NCBI GenBank assembly: GCA_913062645.1
Contig: CAJXVW010000002.1
Coordinates: 1 to 64,000 of the forward strand
Reading direction: 5' to 3'
DNA length: 64,000 nt
DNA from: an uncultured Mycoplasmatota bacterium
GTDB lineage: Bacteria > Bacillota_I > Bacilli_A > Izemoplasmatales > Izemoplasmataceae
The position numbers and the translations under genes were made by a program. Below are positions 40,924 through 49,609 of this stretch, in pieces; position 1 is the first letter of the stretch; each line of letters opens with the position of its first letter. The notes beneath the pieces were generated by a model. It searched no databases. It saw only the letters and a list, made by a program, of their open reading frames with translations, and was not told the DNA's origin.

Positions 40924-42642
40924 ATGTTCCGTACCTTTGCCGGTTACTACAAAAATCACATCGTCCTGTTCATCCTCGACACCATCGCGGCGTTGACGAT
41001 GAGCGGCATCAATCTGTTTTTTCCCGACGTGCTCGGTCGCTTCGTCGACGACTTCATTCCCAATGGCGAGATTCAGACGATCTATCGTTTCGGGATGTTG
41101 CTCGCGGCGCTGTACGTGGTCAGGATGGCATGCAGTTTCTTCGTCAACTACTACGGTCACGTGATGGGCACGCGGATCGAACGCGACATGCGGATCGATC
41201 TGTTCAAGAAGATCCAGACCCTCGACAGCGATTACTTTGACGATCACAAGACCGGTACGATCATGACCCACATCGTCGGCCATCTCCGCGATATCTCGGA
41301 AATGGCGCATCACACACCGGAAAACGTGATCGTTTCGACGATCATGCTGATCGGCAGTTTCATCATCCTGCTCAACATCCATATCGTCTTCACCGTCTCG
41401 ATCTTCTTCCTGCTGCTACTGTTGATTCTGTTTTCCGGTATGCGCCGCAAGAAGATGATGGATGCGTCCCGCAAGACGAGGGCGACCCACGAAGACATCA
41501 ACAGCGAAGTCGAAAACTCGATCGGCGGCATCCGTCTCACCAAAGCGTTCACCAACGAAGACTTCGAAATCAGCAAGTTCACCAACGTCACCCATCTCTA
41601 TCAGCGCTCGTTCGGCGAATTCTACAAGCAGATGGGCATCTTCTCCAGCGGGACCGGACTGATCATCGACCTGCTCTATGTGGTCGTGCTCGTATTCGGT
41701 GCGATTCTCGTCGCCGACGGCGAAATCTCGCTTGGCGACTACACCCGCTTCTTCTTCTATCTGACCTTCCTGATTCAACCGATCCGCACGTTGATCATGA
41801 CCATCGAACAAGTTCAAAAGGGATGGAGCGGCTATGAAAAGTTCTACGCCATCTTGAACATCACGCCGAAGATCGTGTCCCCCGACAACCCTGTCTACAT
41901 GGATTCCCCCAAGGGACGCATCACATTCGAGAATGTCTTCTTCCAATACGAATCCTCCCGCAGCGACGTCCTGCATAACTTCAACGTCACCGTCGAACCC
42001 GGCCGCAAGGTCGCCCTCGTCGGCGAGACTGGCGTCGGCAAAAGCACGATCTCAAAACTGATCCCACGCTTCTACGACGTCAATTCCGGAGCCGTCAAGA
42101 TCGATGGCATCAACGTCAAGGAGTACGACATCTTCAGTCTCCGCTCCCACATTGGCCACGTCCAGCAGGACGTCTACATCTTCTATGGTTCGATCAAGGA
42201 CAACATTCTCTACGGCCGTCCCGAGGCGACCTTCGACGATGTTGTCAACGCCGCCAAACAGGCCAACATTCACGAGTTCATCCTGTCGCTCGAAGACGGG
42301 TATGAAACGATGGTCGGCGAGCGCGGCGTGAAGCTGTCTGGCGGCCAGAAACAACGTGTCTCAATTGCTCGCGTGTTCCTGAAAAACCCGCCGATTCTGA
42401 TCCTCGACGAAGCCACGTCCAGTCTTGACAACGTCACCGAACGACTGATTCAGCGCGCTCTTGACCGGCTCAGCGAAGGCCGCACGACCCTGGTCATCGC
42501 CCACCGTCTGTCGACCATTTCCAACGCCGACGAGATCCTCGTTCTGACCGACGAAGGCATCACCGAACGCGGCACCCACCAAGAGCTGATCGCCGCCGGT
42601 GGATACTACGCGACACTCTACAACGCCACCATTGAAATCTAG
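40924..42642 (+). CDS. ABC exporter, fused membrane and ATPase domains
   Basis: A 572-aa type IV ABC half-exporter that should work as a dimer. A six-helix membrane domain spans about 1-310 and the ATPase about 330-572. Walker A is GETGVGKST, the signature LSGGQKQRVSIA, Walker B ILILDEATSSLD and the switch His is in VIAHRLST. It resembles the MsbA/LmrA/YknUV group. The substrate is unknown and, with no partner half beside it, a homodimer is likely. The start at 40924 has GAGGTG 6 nt upstream. It stands alone between its own promoter and terminator. Confidence 0.93.
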   Translation: MFRTFAGYYKNHIVLFILDTIAALTMSGINLFFPDVLGRFVDDFIPNGEIQTIYRFGMLLAALYVVRMACSFFVNYYGHVMGTRIERDMRIDLFKKIQTLDSDYFDDHKTGTIMTHIVGHLRDISEMAHHTPENVIVSTIMLIGSFIILLNIHIVFTVSIFFLLLLLILFSGMRRKKMMDASRKTRATHEDINSEVENSIGGIRLTKAFTNEDFEISKFTNVTHLYQRSFGEFYKQMGIFSSGTGLIIDLLYVVVLVFGAILVADGEISLGDYTRFFFYLTFLIQPIRTLIMTIEQVQKGWSGYEKFYAILNITPKIVSPDNPVYMDSPKGRITFENVFFQYESSRSDVLHNFNVTVEPGRKVALVGETGVGKSTISKLIPRFYDVNSGAVKIDGINVKEYDIFSLRSHIGHVQQDVYIFYGSIKDNILYGRPEATFDDVVNAAKQANIHEFILSLEDGYETMVGERGVKLSGGQKQRVSIARVFLKNPPILILDEATSSLDNVTERLIQRALDRLSEGRTTLVIAHRLSTISNADEILVLTDEGITERGTHQELIAAGGYYATLYNATIEI

Positions 42643-42670
42643 CGCAACCGTGCGGTTGCGCTGTTTTTTT
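42641..42670 (+). terminator. intrinsic terminator after the ABC exporter
   Basis: GCGCAACCG/CGGTTGCGC stem then a run of eight T, beginning at the stop codon. Confidence 0.92.
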
Positions 42671-42680
42671 TACAAAATGA

Positions 42681-42709
42681 TTGACAATTTCCTGGCTTTC
42701 CACTAAAAT
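42681..42709 (+). promoter_or_regulatory. promoter of the 128-aa protein
   Basis: TTGACA (42681-42686), a 17-bp spacer and TAAAAT (42704-42709). Confidence 0.8.
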
Positions 42710-42744
42710 CTTGTTATCAAGAACATCGTTACAGGAGGTGCGCC

Positions 42745-43131
42745 ATGGCCAAAAAGGGTTTGAACGAGTTGATCGGCGTCGTGCTCGAACACAAAACGCT
42801 CGGTCCCTGTGAAGTGGTCGAAGTCCACAATGCCGCCGAAGGAAAATTCACCGGCAAAGTCGTCGCCACCGGCGAGATGAAGCGACTTGTCTTCGCCAGT
42901 CAGTTTTTTCTCAACGTCGACGAATACGACACCGTTGAAGTCAAGGTCCAGAAGAAAAGCAACCAGCAACGCGTGCACAAGAAGGTCGATCTCGACAAGT
43001 ACCGCAATCACCCGCTGGTGAAGCAGATCGACAAACAGGAAGCCGGCTACCGTCCGCGCAGCCTGTACGACGAGGAAGTCCTGCTCACCGAAGAACTCGA
43101 CGATACCGAAGACGAGGAAATCGTCGCCTAA
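42745..43131 (+). CDS. conserved-looking small protein, unknown function
   Basis: A 128-aa protein I do not recognise. Residues about 8-70 look like a small beta-barrel (IGVVLEHKTLGPCEVVEVHN ... GKVVATGEMKRLVFASQFFL), a pattern seen in SH3-like nucleic-acid or protein binding modules. A basic stretch (72-98, KKSNQQRVHKKVDLDKYR) and a strongly acidic C-terminus (106-126) follow. No signal peptide or membrane helix, so cytosolic. The gene has a strong promoter, AGGAGGTG ribosome site and its own terminator, so it is real and probably well expressed. Confidence 0.8.
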   Translation: MAKKGLNELIGVVLEHKTLGPCEVVEVHNAAEGKFTGKVVATGEMKRLVFASQFFLNVDEYDTVEVKVQKKSNQQRVHKKVDLDKYRNHPLVKQIDKQEAGYRPRSLYDEEVLLTEELDDTEDEEIVA

Positions 43132-43138
43132 TTGCTCT

Positions 43139-43168
43139 CAACCCGAACGCTTTCGTGTTCGGGTTTTT
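43139..43168 (+). terminator. intrinsic terminator after the 128-aa gene
   Basis: AACCCGAAC/GTTCGGGTT stem followed by TTTTT on the plus strand. Confidence 0.9.
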
Positions 43169-43173
43169 GTATG

Positions 43174-43200
43174 CAAAAAACGCGACCAAGATGGTCGCGT
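43174..43200 (-). terminator. intrinsic terminator after the amidohydrolase
   Basis: CGCGACCA/TGGTCGCG stem followed by TTTTTT on the minus strand; convergent with the preceding plus-strand terminator. Confidence 0.9.
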
Positions 43201-43208
43201 TCGGAGGG

Positions 43209-44609
43209 TCAGTTCTGGTTTCGTCGGTAGATGCATGTCCCGTCTTTCCACGTTTCGAGAACGATCGTGTCACGCAGTTGTGAGGGTGTCGCGGAGGTGA
43301 TGTCGCGATCGACGATGATCCAGTCGTTGACGTCATTGTGCTCGTTGTATTCGAACCAACGGTTCACCGTGGTGTAACAGTGAAGGGCCGTTTCGAGATC
43401 GAAGGCTTCCTCCAACAGGAACGGTGATGCATCCGGATAGCGGATCGAGCGGCGGGTCATGGCCGTGTAGAGATTGTGAAACGGGTTCACTCCTTCTACC
43501 GGGGCATCGGTGCTGAAACCGACTTGCAGTCCGGCTTCGTGCATCGAACGGAACAGATAGGATTCATTCGCACGCCGGGATCCGAGTCGCTCGGTGATGA
43601 TCGGAATGTCGCTGTTGAGGAAAATCGGTTGAACGATCGCGCCGACGCCGAGTTGTTTCATCCGCTGGATTTGCTCGCGATTGGTGAGTTGCGCATGGAT
43701 GAGCGCGTGGCGATGATTGATTCGACCGGTACGCGCCATCGACCGTTCGATGCTGTCGAGAATCGCATCGACGATGCCGTCCCCGATGGCATGCACGGCG
43801 ACATCCATGCCGTGGCTGTCGGCCATGTGGATCAGTTCGTCCAGGGTTTCCTGCGTGAAGTTTCGCTCGCCACGGGTGGTCGGATCGTCGGCGTACGGTT
43901 CTCTCATGTAGGCCGTACGACCACCGAGACTGCCGTCGGCAAGCAATTTCAGCGGTCCCATCGTGAATCCGTTGAAGGTACGCTTGTGGTATCCCTTGTT
44001 CAAAAAATCCTGGAGAAGGTCCTTGCTTGGCAGGTTCACCTGTTCGTACAGCCGCACCTGCAACAACCCCTCGTCATACAGTTCCGTCATGCATTCGATG
44101 ATGAGTTCATAAGGTACCGGCAGAGTGCTGAAATCGTCCGATGCGCAACTGGTGATGCCCATCTCGATCAATCGATCGTTGCCGGTGATCAGATAACGCT
44201 TGATGTCGTCCTTGGTCGGTTTGGGCAGCACGTCGTAGATGCGTTGCATCGCCCCTTCGGTAAACAAGCCGGTGGTGACGTCAAAACGACCGCCGTCTTG
44301 TTGCGGGGTCTGTTCGTCGATACCGGCGAGTTCCATTGCCTTGTCATTGACGACGAGGACATGTCCGCAGACGCGGATGAAGACGACCGGTGCGGTGGTG
44401 CTGATCCGATTGAGATCGTCCTTGGTCGGAACACGTTGTTCGACAAACTGATTCTGGTGCCAGCCGCGACCAAGGATGATCGATCGCTCCGATCGAATCC
44501 GACGCAGTTCCTCGATGCTGTCGTAGGTGCTCAAATCGAGCATCGATTCGACATAGCCGATGCCCAGCATGTGGAGATGGGAGTCGTGAAACGCATTCAT
44601 TTTATACAT
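43209..44609 (-). CDS. YtcJ-type amidohydrolase, short N-terminus
   Basis: A metal-dependent amidohydrolase (amidohydro_3 group), about 466 aa. Metal-site motifs are HDSHLHM near the N-terminus, DGSLGGRTAYM and AVHAIGDGIVDAIL. The family usually carries about 50-60 residues of beta-sandwich before the HxH; here the protein begins only a few residues before it. AGGTGA sits right before ATG 44609 and the promoter lies just upstream, so the short start seems genuine. The missing strands could make it unstable or give a different fold of the small domain. Substrate unknown. Confidence 0.85.
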   Translation of the reverse strand: MYKMNAFHDSHLHMLGIGYVESMLDLSTYDSIEELRRIRSERSIILGRGWHQNQFVEQRVPTKDDLNRISTTAPVVFIRVCGHVLVVNDKAMELAGIDEQTPQQDGGRFDVTTGLFTEGAMQRIYDVLPKPTKDDIKRYLITGNDRLIEMGITSCASDDFSTLPVPYELIIECMTELYDEGLLQVRLYEQVNLPSKDLLQDFLNKGYHKRTFNGFTMGPLKLLADGSLGGRTAYMREPYADDPTTRGERNFTQETLDELIHMADSHGMDVAVHAIGDGIVDAILDSIERSMARTGRINHRHALIHAQLTNREQIQRMKQLGVGAIVQPIFLNSDIPIITERLGSRRANESYLFRSMHEAGLQVGFSTDAPVEGVNPFHNLYTAMTRRSIRYPDASPFLLEEAFDLETALHCYTTVNRWFEYNEHNDVNDWIIVDRDITSATPSQLRDTIVLETWKDGTCIYRRNQN

Positions 44610-44626
44610 CGTTATCACCTGCATTC

Positions 44627-44635
44627 ATTGTATCA
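44627..44635 (-). promoter_or_regulatory. extended -10 promoter of the amidohydrolase
   Basis: TGATACAAT with the -10 at 44632-44627. Only about 18 nt separate the -10 from the ATG at 44609, which rules out a longer protein. Confidence 0.65.
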
Positions 44636-44661
44636 CAAGAAAGCACAACGGTTTTGCCCAA

Positions 44662-44691
44662 AACAAAACAACGACGCGGTGGCGTCGTTGA
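44662..44691 (-). terminator. terminator of the ftsK-lepB-rnhB operon
   Basis: CAACGACGC/GCGTCGTTG stem followed by TTTGTTTTG on the minus strand, just after the lipoprotein stop. Confidence 0.85.
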
Positions 44692-44692
44692 T

Positions 44693-45214
44693 TCATTCGG
44701 CAGGGTCCTCAATGATGAGCGTGCGCGTCAACGTCCGGCTGTACCCGTCGACTTCGATCGTGAAGTTGATCGTGTAGGTTCCAGCCACTTCCATGTTGAC
44801 GTCGTCCTGAACGTCTACGGGAATCGACGTGTCGCTGATGTAGAGTCCGGGATCGGTGTAGTTGTCACCGAGTTGGATGGTGATCGTCGAACTGCCGATC
44901 AGATAGAAATCAACGTCCAAGGGATCGTCGACGATGACACGGCGTTGCACCTGGACGATTTCTCCTTCGTACTCGTACCAGTAGGTCAGCAGATAGGTGC
45001 CTTCACGGGTGGTGTTGACCTGACCGTTGACGGTCAGATCGGCGTCGATGTCACCATCGATGTAGGCCCCGGGGTCTTCAAAGGTTTCACCATATAGAAT
45101 GGTGATTTCGCTGTCGCCGTTGAGCACCACCGGGGGCAGTGGTTCGGCTTCCGGTTGACAGGCGGCAAGCAAGGCGATCAGGCCGATTGTCAGAATTCGT
45201 ATCATCTGTTTCAT
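44693..45214 (-). CDS. lipoprotein with two Ig-like (DUF5011-type) domains
   Basis: A 173-aa lipoprotein. The signal peptide ends in LLAAC (lipobox, Cys about 19). Two repeats follow (about 32-95 and 105-168), each with a YGETFEDPGAY / LGDNYTDPGLY strand, then GTYLLTYWYEYEG / GTYTINFTIEVDG. This is the pattern of DUF5011/HYR-like bacterial Ig domains, often adhesive or structural on the cell surface. The start at 45214 has AGGAGG 7 nt upstream, 2 nt after the rnhB stop. Why it ends an operon of cell-cycle and secretion genes is not clear. Confidence 0.85.
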   Translation of the reverse strand: MKQMIRILTIGLIALLAACQPEAEPLPPVVLNGDSEITILYGETFEDPGAYIDGDIDADLTVNGQVNTTREGTYLLTYWYEYEGEIVQVQRRVIVDDPLDVDFYLIGSSTITIQLGDNYTDPGLYISDTSIPVDVQDDVNMEVAGTYTINFTIEVDGYSRTLTRTLIIEDPAE

Positions 45215-45216
45215 GA

Positions 45217-45846
45217 TCATTCCTCCTCCAGTTGGAGTGTCAGTTGTTGGTGGATGGCGTCCTTCACCGGCTGATAGCTTTGGCGGTGGATCGGACATGG
45301 TCCGTGGTCCTTCAGTGCGGCAAGGTGTTGCTTGGTCGGATATCCTTTGTGTTGCGCGAATCCATACGCGGGATAGGTCGTGTCGATCGCGATCATGTAC
45401 GCATCGCGTGCGACCTTGGCGAGAATCGACGCGGCGGCGATCGACGCGCTCTTCTGGTCGCCCTTGATGATGCTTTGACAGGGGATTCCCAAACCGGGCA
45501 ACGGCATCGCATCGGAGAGGATGTACGATGGTCGAATCGCGAGATGCTCGATGGCGTCGATCATCGCCTGCCGGGATGCCTGATAGATGTTCACCTGATC
45601 GATGACGTCGGGATCGATGAACGAGACGTGCCACGCCAGAGCGTGGGTGCGAATTTGCTCCGCCAGGGTTTCGCGTCTGGCGGCACTCAGTTTTTTCGAA
45701 TCATCGAGACCATCGATTGGATGATCCCAATCGAGAATGACTGCCGCGGCAACCACCGGACCAGCCAACGGTCCGCGCCCGACTTCGTCACATCCGGCAA
45801 CGTGTTCATGGCCCATCCGCCGCAACGCTTCTTCGTGTTCATACAT
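45217..45846 (-). CDS. rnhB: ribonuclease HII
   Basis: RNase HII (209 aa) nicks RNA in RNA-DNA hybrids and at single ribonucleotides. The active-site DEVGRGPLAGP is at about 20-30 and further acidic residues in ILSDAMPLPG. Overlaps rbgA by 8 bp, the usual rbgA-rnhB pair of Firmicutes. Confidence 0.97.
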   Translation of the reverse strand: MYEHEEALRRMGHEHVAGCDEVGRGPLAGPVVAAAVILDWDHPIDGLDDSKKLSAARRETLAEQIRTHALAWHVSFIDPDVIDQVNIYQASRQAMIDAIEHLAIRPSYILSDAMPLPGLGIPCQSIIKGDQKSASIAAASILAKVARDAYMIAIDTTYPAYGFAQHKGYPTKQHLAALKDHGPCPIHRQSYQPVKDAIHQQLTLQLEEE

Positions 45847-46702
45847 CGGCGATCTCGTCCACTCGGTCGAGCATCAGCTTGCCGAACTGTGCGTGGCGAA
45901 AATCGTGCAAGAAGATGTCGCTGACCCGTTCGTAGTCGATTTCGTTGCCGGGCAACAGACACCCGCGGCGACGGCCGATGGCATCGTAGATGGCGACGAC
46001 ATCATCGATGTCGACCTGGATATCATAACGTTCTTCGAGGCGGCCGGGATAGTAGTGATTGAGGAGTCGAAAACCGGCGATGACAACCTCGTCCTTGGGC
46101 AGGATGGAATCTTTGATGGCACCGGTCAGAGCCAGTTTCCGTGCGGTGCCTTCGTCTTCGAAACGCGGCCAGAGGATGCCAGGCGTGTCCAGCAGTTCAA
46201 AGTCACTGCCAACCCGGATGTACTGTGTTTCCCGGGTGACGCCGGGGCGATCGGCGGTGTTCCGTTTCTTTTTGCTGGCGAGACTGTTGATGAGCGTCGA
46301 TTTGCCGACATTGGGAATGCCGAGAATCATGGCCCGCAATGGACGCGGTGTTCGGCCCTGCCGGATTTCCTTGGCAATCTGGTCGCCGAGGACCGCTTTC
46401 ATGAGCGGCAGGATCTTGTTCAATCCCTGACCGGCAGCGGCGTTGATGTCGAGCGTCGACACACCTTTTTCGGCATAGTATTGCCGCCATTTGGCAAGTT
46501 CATTGCGATCGGCCAGATCGGCCTTGTTGAAGAGGATGATCTTCGGTGTGTTGCCGATCATCTCGTCTATGTCGGGATTTTGCGAGGAGTAGGGAATCCG
46601 GGCGTCGACAAGTTCCAACACGACGTCGACGAACTTGACGTGCTCACGGATTTCGCGTCTGGTTTTGGCCATGTGGCCGGGAAACCATTGGATCTGTTTC
46701 AT
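45839..46702 (-). CDS. rbgA: ribosome biogenesis GTPase RbgA (YlqF)
   Basis: A circularly permuted GTPase (287 aa) for late 50S assembly. G4 NKADLAD comes first (about 60), then G1 GIPNVGKSTLINSL (about 127), G3 DTPGI, and a C-terminal RNA-binding domain. N-terminal WFPGHMAKTRRE is diagnostic. The start is ATG 46702 after GGGGGA. Confidence 0.96.
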   Translation of the reverse strand: MKQIQWFPGHMAKTRREIREHVKFVDVVLELVDARIPYSSQNPDIDEMIGNTPKIILFNKADLADRNELAKWRQYYAEKGVSTLDINAAAGQGLNKILPLMKAVLGDQIAKEIRQGRTPRPLRAMILGIPNVGKSTLINSLASKKKRNTADRPGVTRETQYIRVGSDFELLDTPGILWPRFEDEGTARKLALTGAIKDSILPKDEVVIAGFRLLNHYYPGRLEERYDIQVDIDDVVAIYDAIGRRRGCLLPGNEIDYERVSDIFLHDFRHAQFGKLMLDRVDEIADV

Positions 46703-46713
46703 GATCATTCCCC

Positions 46714-47571
46714 CTAATCGAGAATGTTGTAGTCCTTGAATGTGAAAACCACTCGTCCGAAGAGTTGCTCGAGCGGAACGGTACCGAAACTGCGCGAGTC
46801 GATCGAGTGACCGCTGATCTGTCCCGCCACGGCTCTGCCGTCGCGGTTGTCACCGAGCACAAAGTACTCGCCGGCGGGGATCTCGTATCGACAATAGTTG
46901 GCGTCCGGTTCCCCGATGCAGTAGGTGGATACTCGATCCTGGTCAATAAAATCCTGGACCAATCGTTCACCGTTGATGTAGATGTCGTTGTCGTCGATTT
47001 CGACGGTTTCCCCAGGCAGTCCGATGACGCGTTTGATCAGATACGGATCATCGAGTTCGGGAACGTAGACGATGACCACGTCGAACCGTTCGTAATCGTG
47101 ACGAAGATGACTGAAGACGACGGCTTCGTCGTCACTGAAGTTCGGTTCCATGCTGGTGCCGCTGATCGGCGAGAACGACAGGAAGAACATGTTGAGAACG
47201 GTCAGTCCGACCATCAGGTAAGGGATCACACTGAGGAAATCAAGCGTTTCGTTGAGACGCTTGAAGCGATGCCAGGTGACCTTCTTGGCAAACAACTCCG
47301 GACGGGTCCGAACCATCACGTTGAGAACCACCAGCGCATAGAGGAAAATGCCGGCGATCATCCACAGGAAGACCGGAGCGTTGACGGGATTGAAGATCGC
47401 GTTGCCGTCAAGCAGGCGCAACAGGAAATACAGCGCGACGGCCCCGAGAACAAACGGCAAACGAAAGCGAAGAGACGAGCGAACGCGCATCGTCTCCAAC
47501 GTAAAGTCGTCCTCCTGGTCAACCACGTCCAACGTGGTTTCTTCGGTCTCGATGAGATCCTTTTCCTCCAT
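46714..47571 (-). CDS. lepB: signal peptidase I, with extra N-terminal membrane segments
   Basis: This enzyme cleaves signal peptides of exported proteins. The catalytic Ser is in SGTSMEPNF (about 138) and Lys in YLIKRVIGLPGE (about 178); GDNRDGRAV and SIDSRSFG are the conserved boxes D and E. It has 285 aa against about 185 in typical Gram-positive SipS. The extra N-terminus has an acidic start (1-25) and three hydrophobic segments (about 35-52, 60-85, 113-133) instead of one. Confidence 0.93.
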   Translation of the reverse strand: MEEKDLIETEETTLDVVDQEDDFTLETMRVRSSLRFRLPFVLGAVALYFLLRLLDGNAIFNPVNAPVFLWMIAGIFLYALVVLNVMVRTRPELFAKKVTWHRFKRLNETLDFLSVIPYLMVGLTVLNMFFLSFSPISGTSMEPNFSDDEAVVFSHLRHDYERFDVVIVYVPELDDPYLIKRVIGLPGETVEIDDNDIYINGERLVQDFIDQDRVSTYCIGEPDANYCRYEIPAGEYFVLGDNRDGRAVAGQISGHSIDSRSFGTVPLEQLFGRVVFTFKDYNILD

Positions 47572-47585
47572 CGTTCATCCCCCCA

Positions 47586-49595
47586 TCACTTGTGGAACAT
47601 GTTGTCGAGATCTTCTTTGGTGACAAGCACACTGCGGGCTTTGCTGCCGACGTTGTCGGAGACGATGCCTTCGGCATGCAGATCCTCGACAATCTTCTGC
47701 GCACGGTTGAATCCGATGCGGAACTCCTTGCTGATTTTGTTGATGGAACATTCCTGTTGTTCGACCACGAAATAGGCAACGTCCTCAAACAGTTCGTCGC
47801 GCTCTTCGGAGACCGTGGCTTTCTGGACAAGACTGTCCTGCGTGAACATGTACTCACTTGGTCGTTGGCGGCGAATGAACTCATTGACGTTGTGGATTTC
47901 GGAATCGCTGATGTACGCACCTTGCACGCGAATTTGCGGTTTGCCGCTCTCGGCGAACAGCATGTCGCCGCGCCCGAGCAGTTTGTCGGCACCGGCGCTG
48001 TCGATGATCGTCATCGAGTCGACGTAGCTCGACACCATGAACGCGATGCGCGTCGGAATGTTCGATTTGATCGTGCCTTTGACGACATCGGTGCTGGGCC
48101 GCTGGGTGGCGATGATCAGGTGCATGCCGGCGGCGCGCGCCTTCTGGGTCAGGCGCATGATCGATTCCTCGACGGAGTTCGAGGCGATGACCATCAGATC
48201 GGCAAGTTCGTCGACGATGATGACGATGTAGGGCATGTGATCAAGGTTCTCGTTGAATGCCTTGTTGTTGTAGGAGGTGATGTCACGGACGGCTTCGTCC
48301 TTGAACACGACGAAGCGCCGTTCCATTTCCTGCACCGCCCAGCGCAACCCGGCGGTCGCGATCTTGGCGTCGGTGATGACCGGCGTGATCAGATGCGGCA
48401 GTTCGTTGTAGGCGCTGAGCTCCACCATCTTCGGATCGATCAGCATCAGTTTCAGATCATCCGGTGAATAACGGAACAACAAACTCATCAGAATCGTGTT
48501 GATGCATACGGATTTGCCGCTGCCTGTGGCACCGGCGACAAGGCCGTGCGGCATTTTGGTGATCGACGTGTAGACGCCCTGACCGTCGATGTCGAGACCG
48601 AGCGCGATCGTCAGCGGATCTTTGGCATTCTTGAACTCGTCGGTGTTGACGACATCGACGAAGTGGACGATTTCAGGGATTTCATTGGGAACCTCGATAC
48701 CGACCGTGCTTTTGCCGGGGATCGGAGCTTCGATGCGGATTTCCTTGGCGGCGAGGGCCATTTTGATGTTGTCGGTGATGCCGGTGACCTTCTTGACGTA
48801 GACCCCGCTTTCGAGTTCGATCTCGTACCGGGTGACGGTCGGGCCCTTGGTGTACGTCTTGACGCGGGCGCCGACGCTGAACTCTTCAAACGTACGATCG
48901 AGAATCTCGATCTGTTTTTGGACCCAGTCTTCGTTGTCGGTCGGTTTCGCGACCGGTTTGCTGAGAAGGCCGGCGTTGGGTAGACGGTAATTGGATTTAT
49001 ACACATTCACGGCCGGTTTCTTGACGGTCGTGTCAACTGGTTGTTTGTGCTCTTCCACTGCTTCTTCGAGAGCCTCTTCGGTGTCCGGTGTCGGGTGTTC
49101 CTTCATCGGTGTTTCACTGAGTTCTTCGGAAATTTCCTTGCGCGCTTCGCGGGCGGTCTGTTTCTGGAAGAAATCGGTGATGCTGGTTTTCGGTTTGGAT
49201 TCGACGGGAGTTTCCTCGACCGGTGGTGCTTCGACACGATCGGTCCGCTTGACGCGCTTGCGACTCATCGCTTCCTGCGCTTCTTTGAGATTCCGTCCCT
49301 CGACCAGATCGAACTCCGGATACTCGGTGCCGTAACGTTCCTTCATCTTGTCTTTGGTCATCCGCGGTTTGGTGCGGAACCCGTCGTACTGAAGGTCGAG
49401 ATCGCCGTCCTTCTTGATCGGGTTGGGGATGACGATTTCATCCTTTACGAACGTGCCGAAAATCGGCGATACGAAGTGATCCTTCTGATACTTCTTCGTC
49501 GTGTTCTGATCTTTGATCTGGGGGATTTCGAACGGTTTGGTATCGTTGCTCCGTTCGGTCACCACCAATTTCGATTTGCGTCGGAATAGGGACAT
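47586..49595 (-). CDS. ftsK: FtsK/SpoIIIE-family DNA translocase, SftA-like without membrane domain
   Basis: A 669-aa DNA pump for chromosome segregation at division. Walker A GATGSGKSVCIN (about 355), Walker B IVIIVDELADLM, ATQRPS motif, and a C-terminal winged-helix gamma domain (about 600-665) that reads polar DNA motifs. The N-terminal about 200 residues are charged and disordered with no membrane helix, but have a VSPIFGTF motif like soluble SftA of Bacillus. This differs from four-helix FtsK/SpoIIIE. Membrane or septum targeting must use another route. A second FtsK could exist elsewhere. Confidence 0.93.
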   Translation of the reverse strand: MSLFRRKSKLVVTERSNDTKPFEIPQIKDQNTTKKYQKDHFVSPIFGTFVKDEIVIPNPIKKDGDLDLQYDGFRTKPRMTKDKMKERYGTEYPEFDLVEGRNLKEAQEAMSRKRVKRTDRVEAPPVEETPVESKPKTSITDFFQKQTAREARKEISEELSETPMKEHPTPDTEEALEEAVEEHKQPVDTTVKKPAVNVYKSNYRLPNAGLLSKPVAKPTDNEDWVQKQIEILDRTFEEFSVGARVKTYTKGPTVTRYEIELESGVYVKKVTGITDNIKMALAAKEIRIEAPIPGKSTVGIEVPNEIPEIVHFVDVVNTDEFKNAKDPLTIALGLDIDGQGVYTSITKMPHGLVAGATGSGKSVCINTILMSLLFRYSPDDLKLMLIDPKMVELSAYNELPHLITPVITDAKIATAGLRWAVQEMERRFVVFKDEAVRDITSYNNKAFNENLDHMPYIVIIVDELADLMVIASNSVEESIMRLTQKARAAGMHLIIATQRPSTDVVKGTIKSNIPTRIAFMVSSYVDSMTIIDSAGADKLLGRGDMLFAESGKPQIRVQGAYISDSEIHNVNEFIRRQRPSEYMFTQDSLVQKATVSEERDELFEDVAYFVVEQQECSINKISKEFRIGFNRAQKIVEDLHAEGIVSDNVGSKARSVLVTKEDLDNMFHK

Positions 49596-49609
49596 GAAAG
49601 CACCTCGCT

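Noticed and set aside
45215-45634. N-terminal extension of the Ig-like lipoprotein
   Set aside because: It reads through rnhB out of frame; the signal peptide and lipobox begin at 45214.
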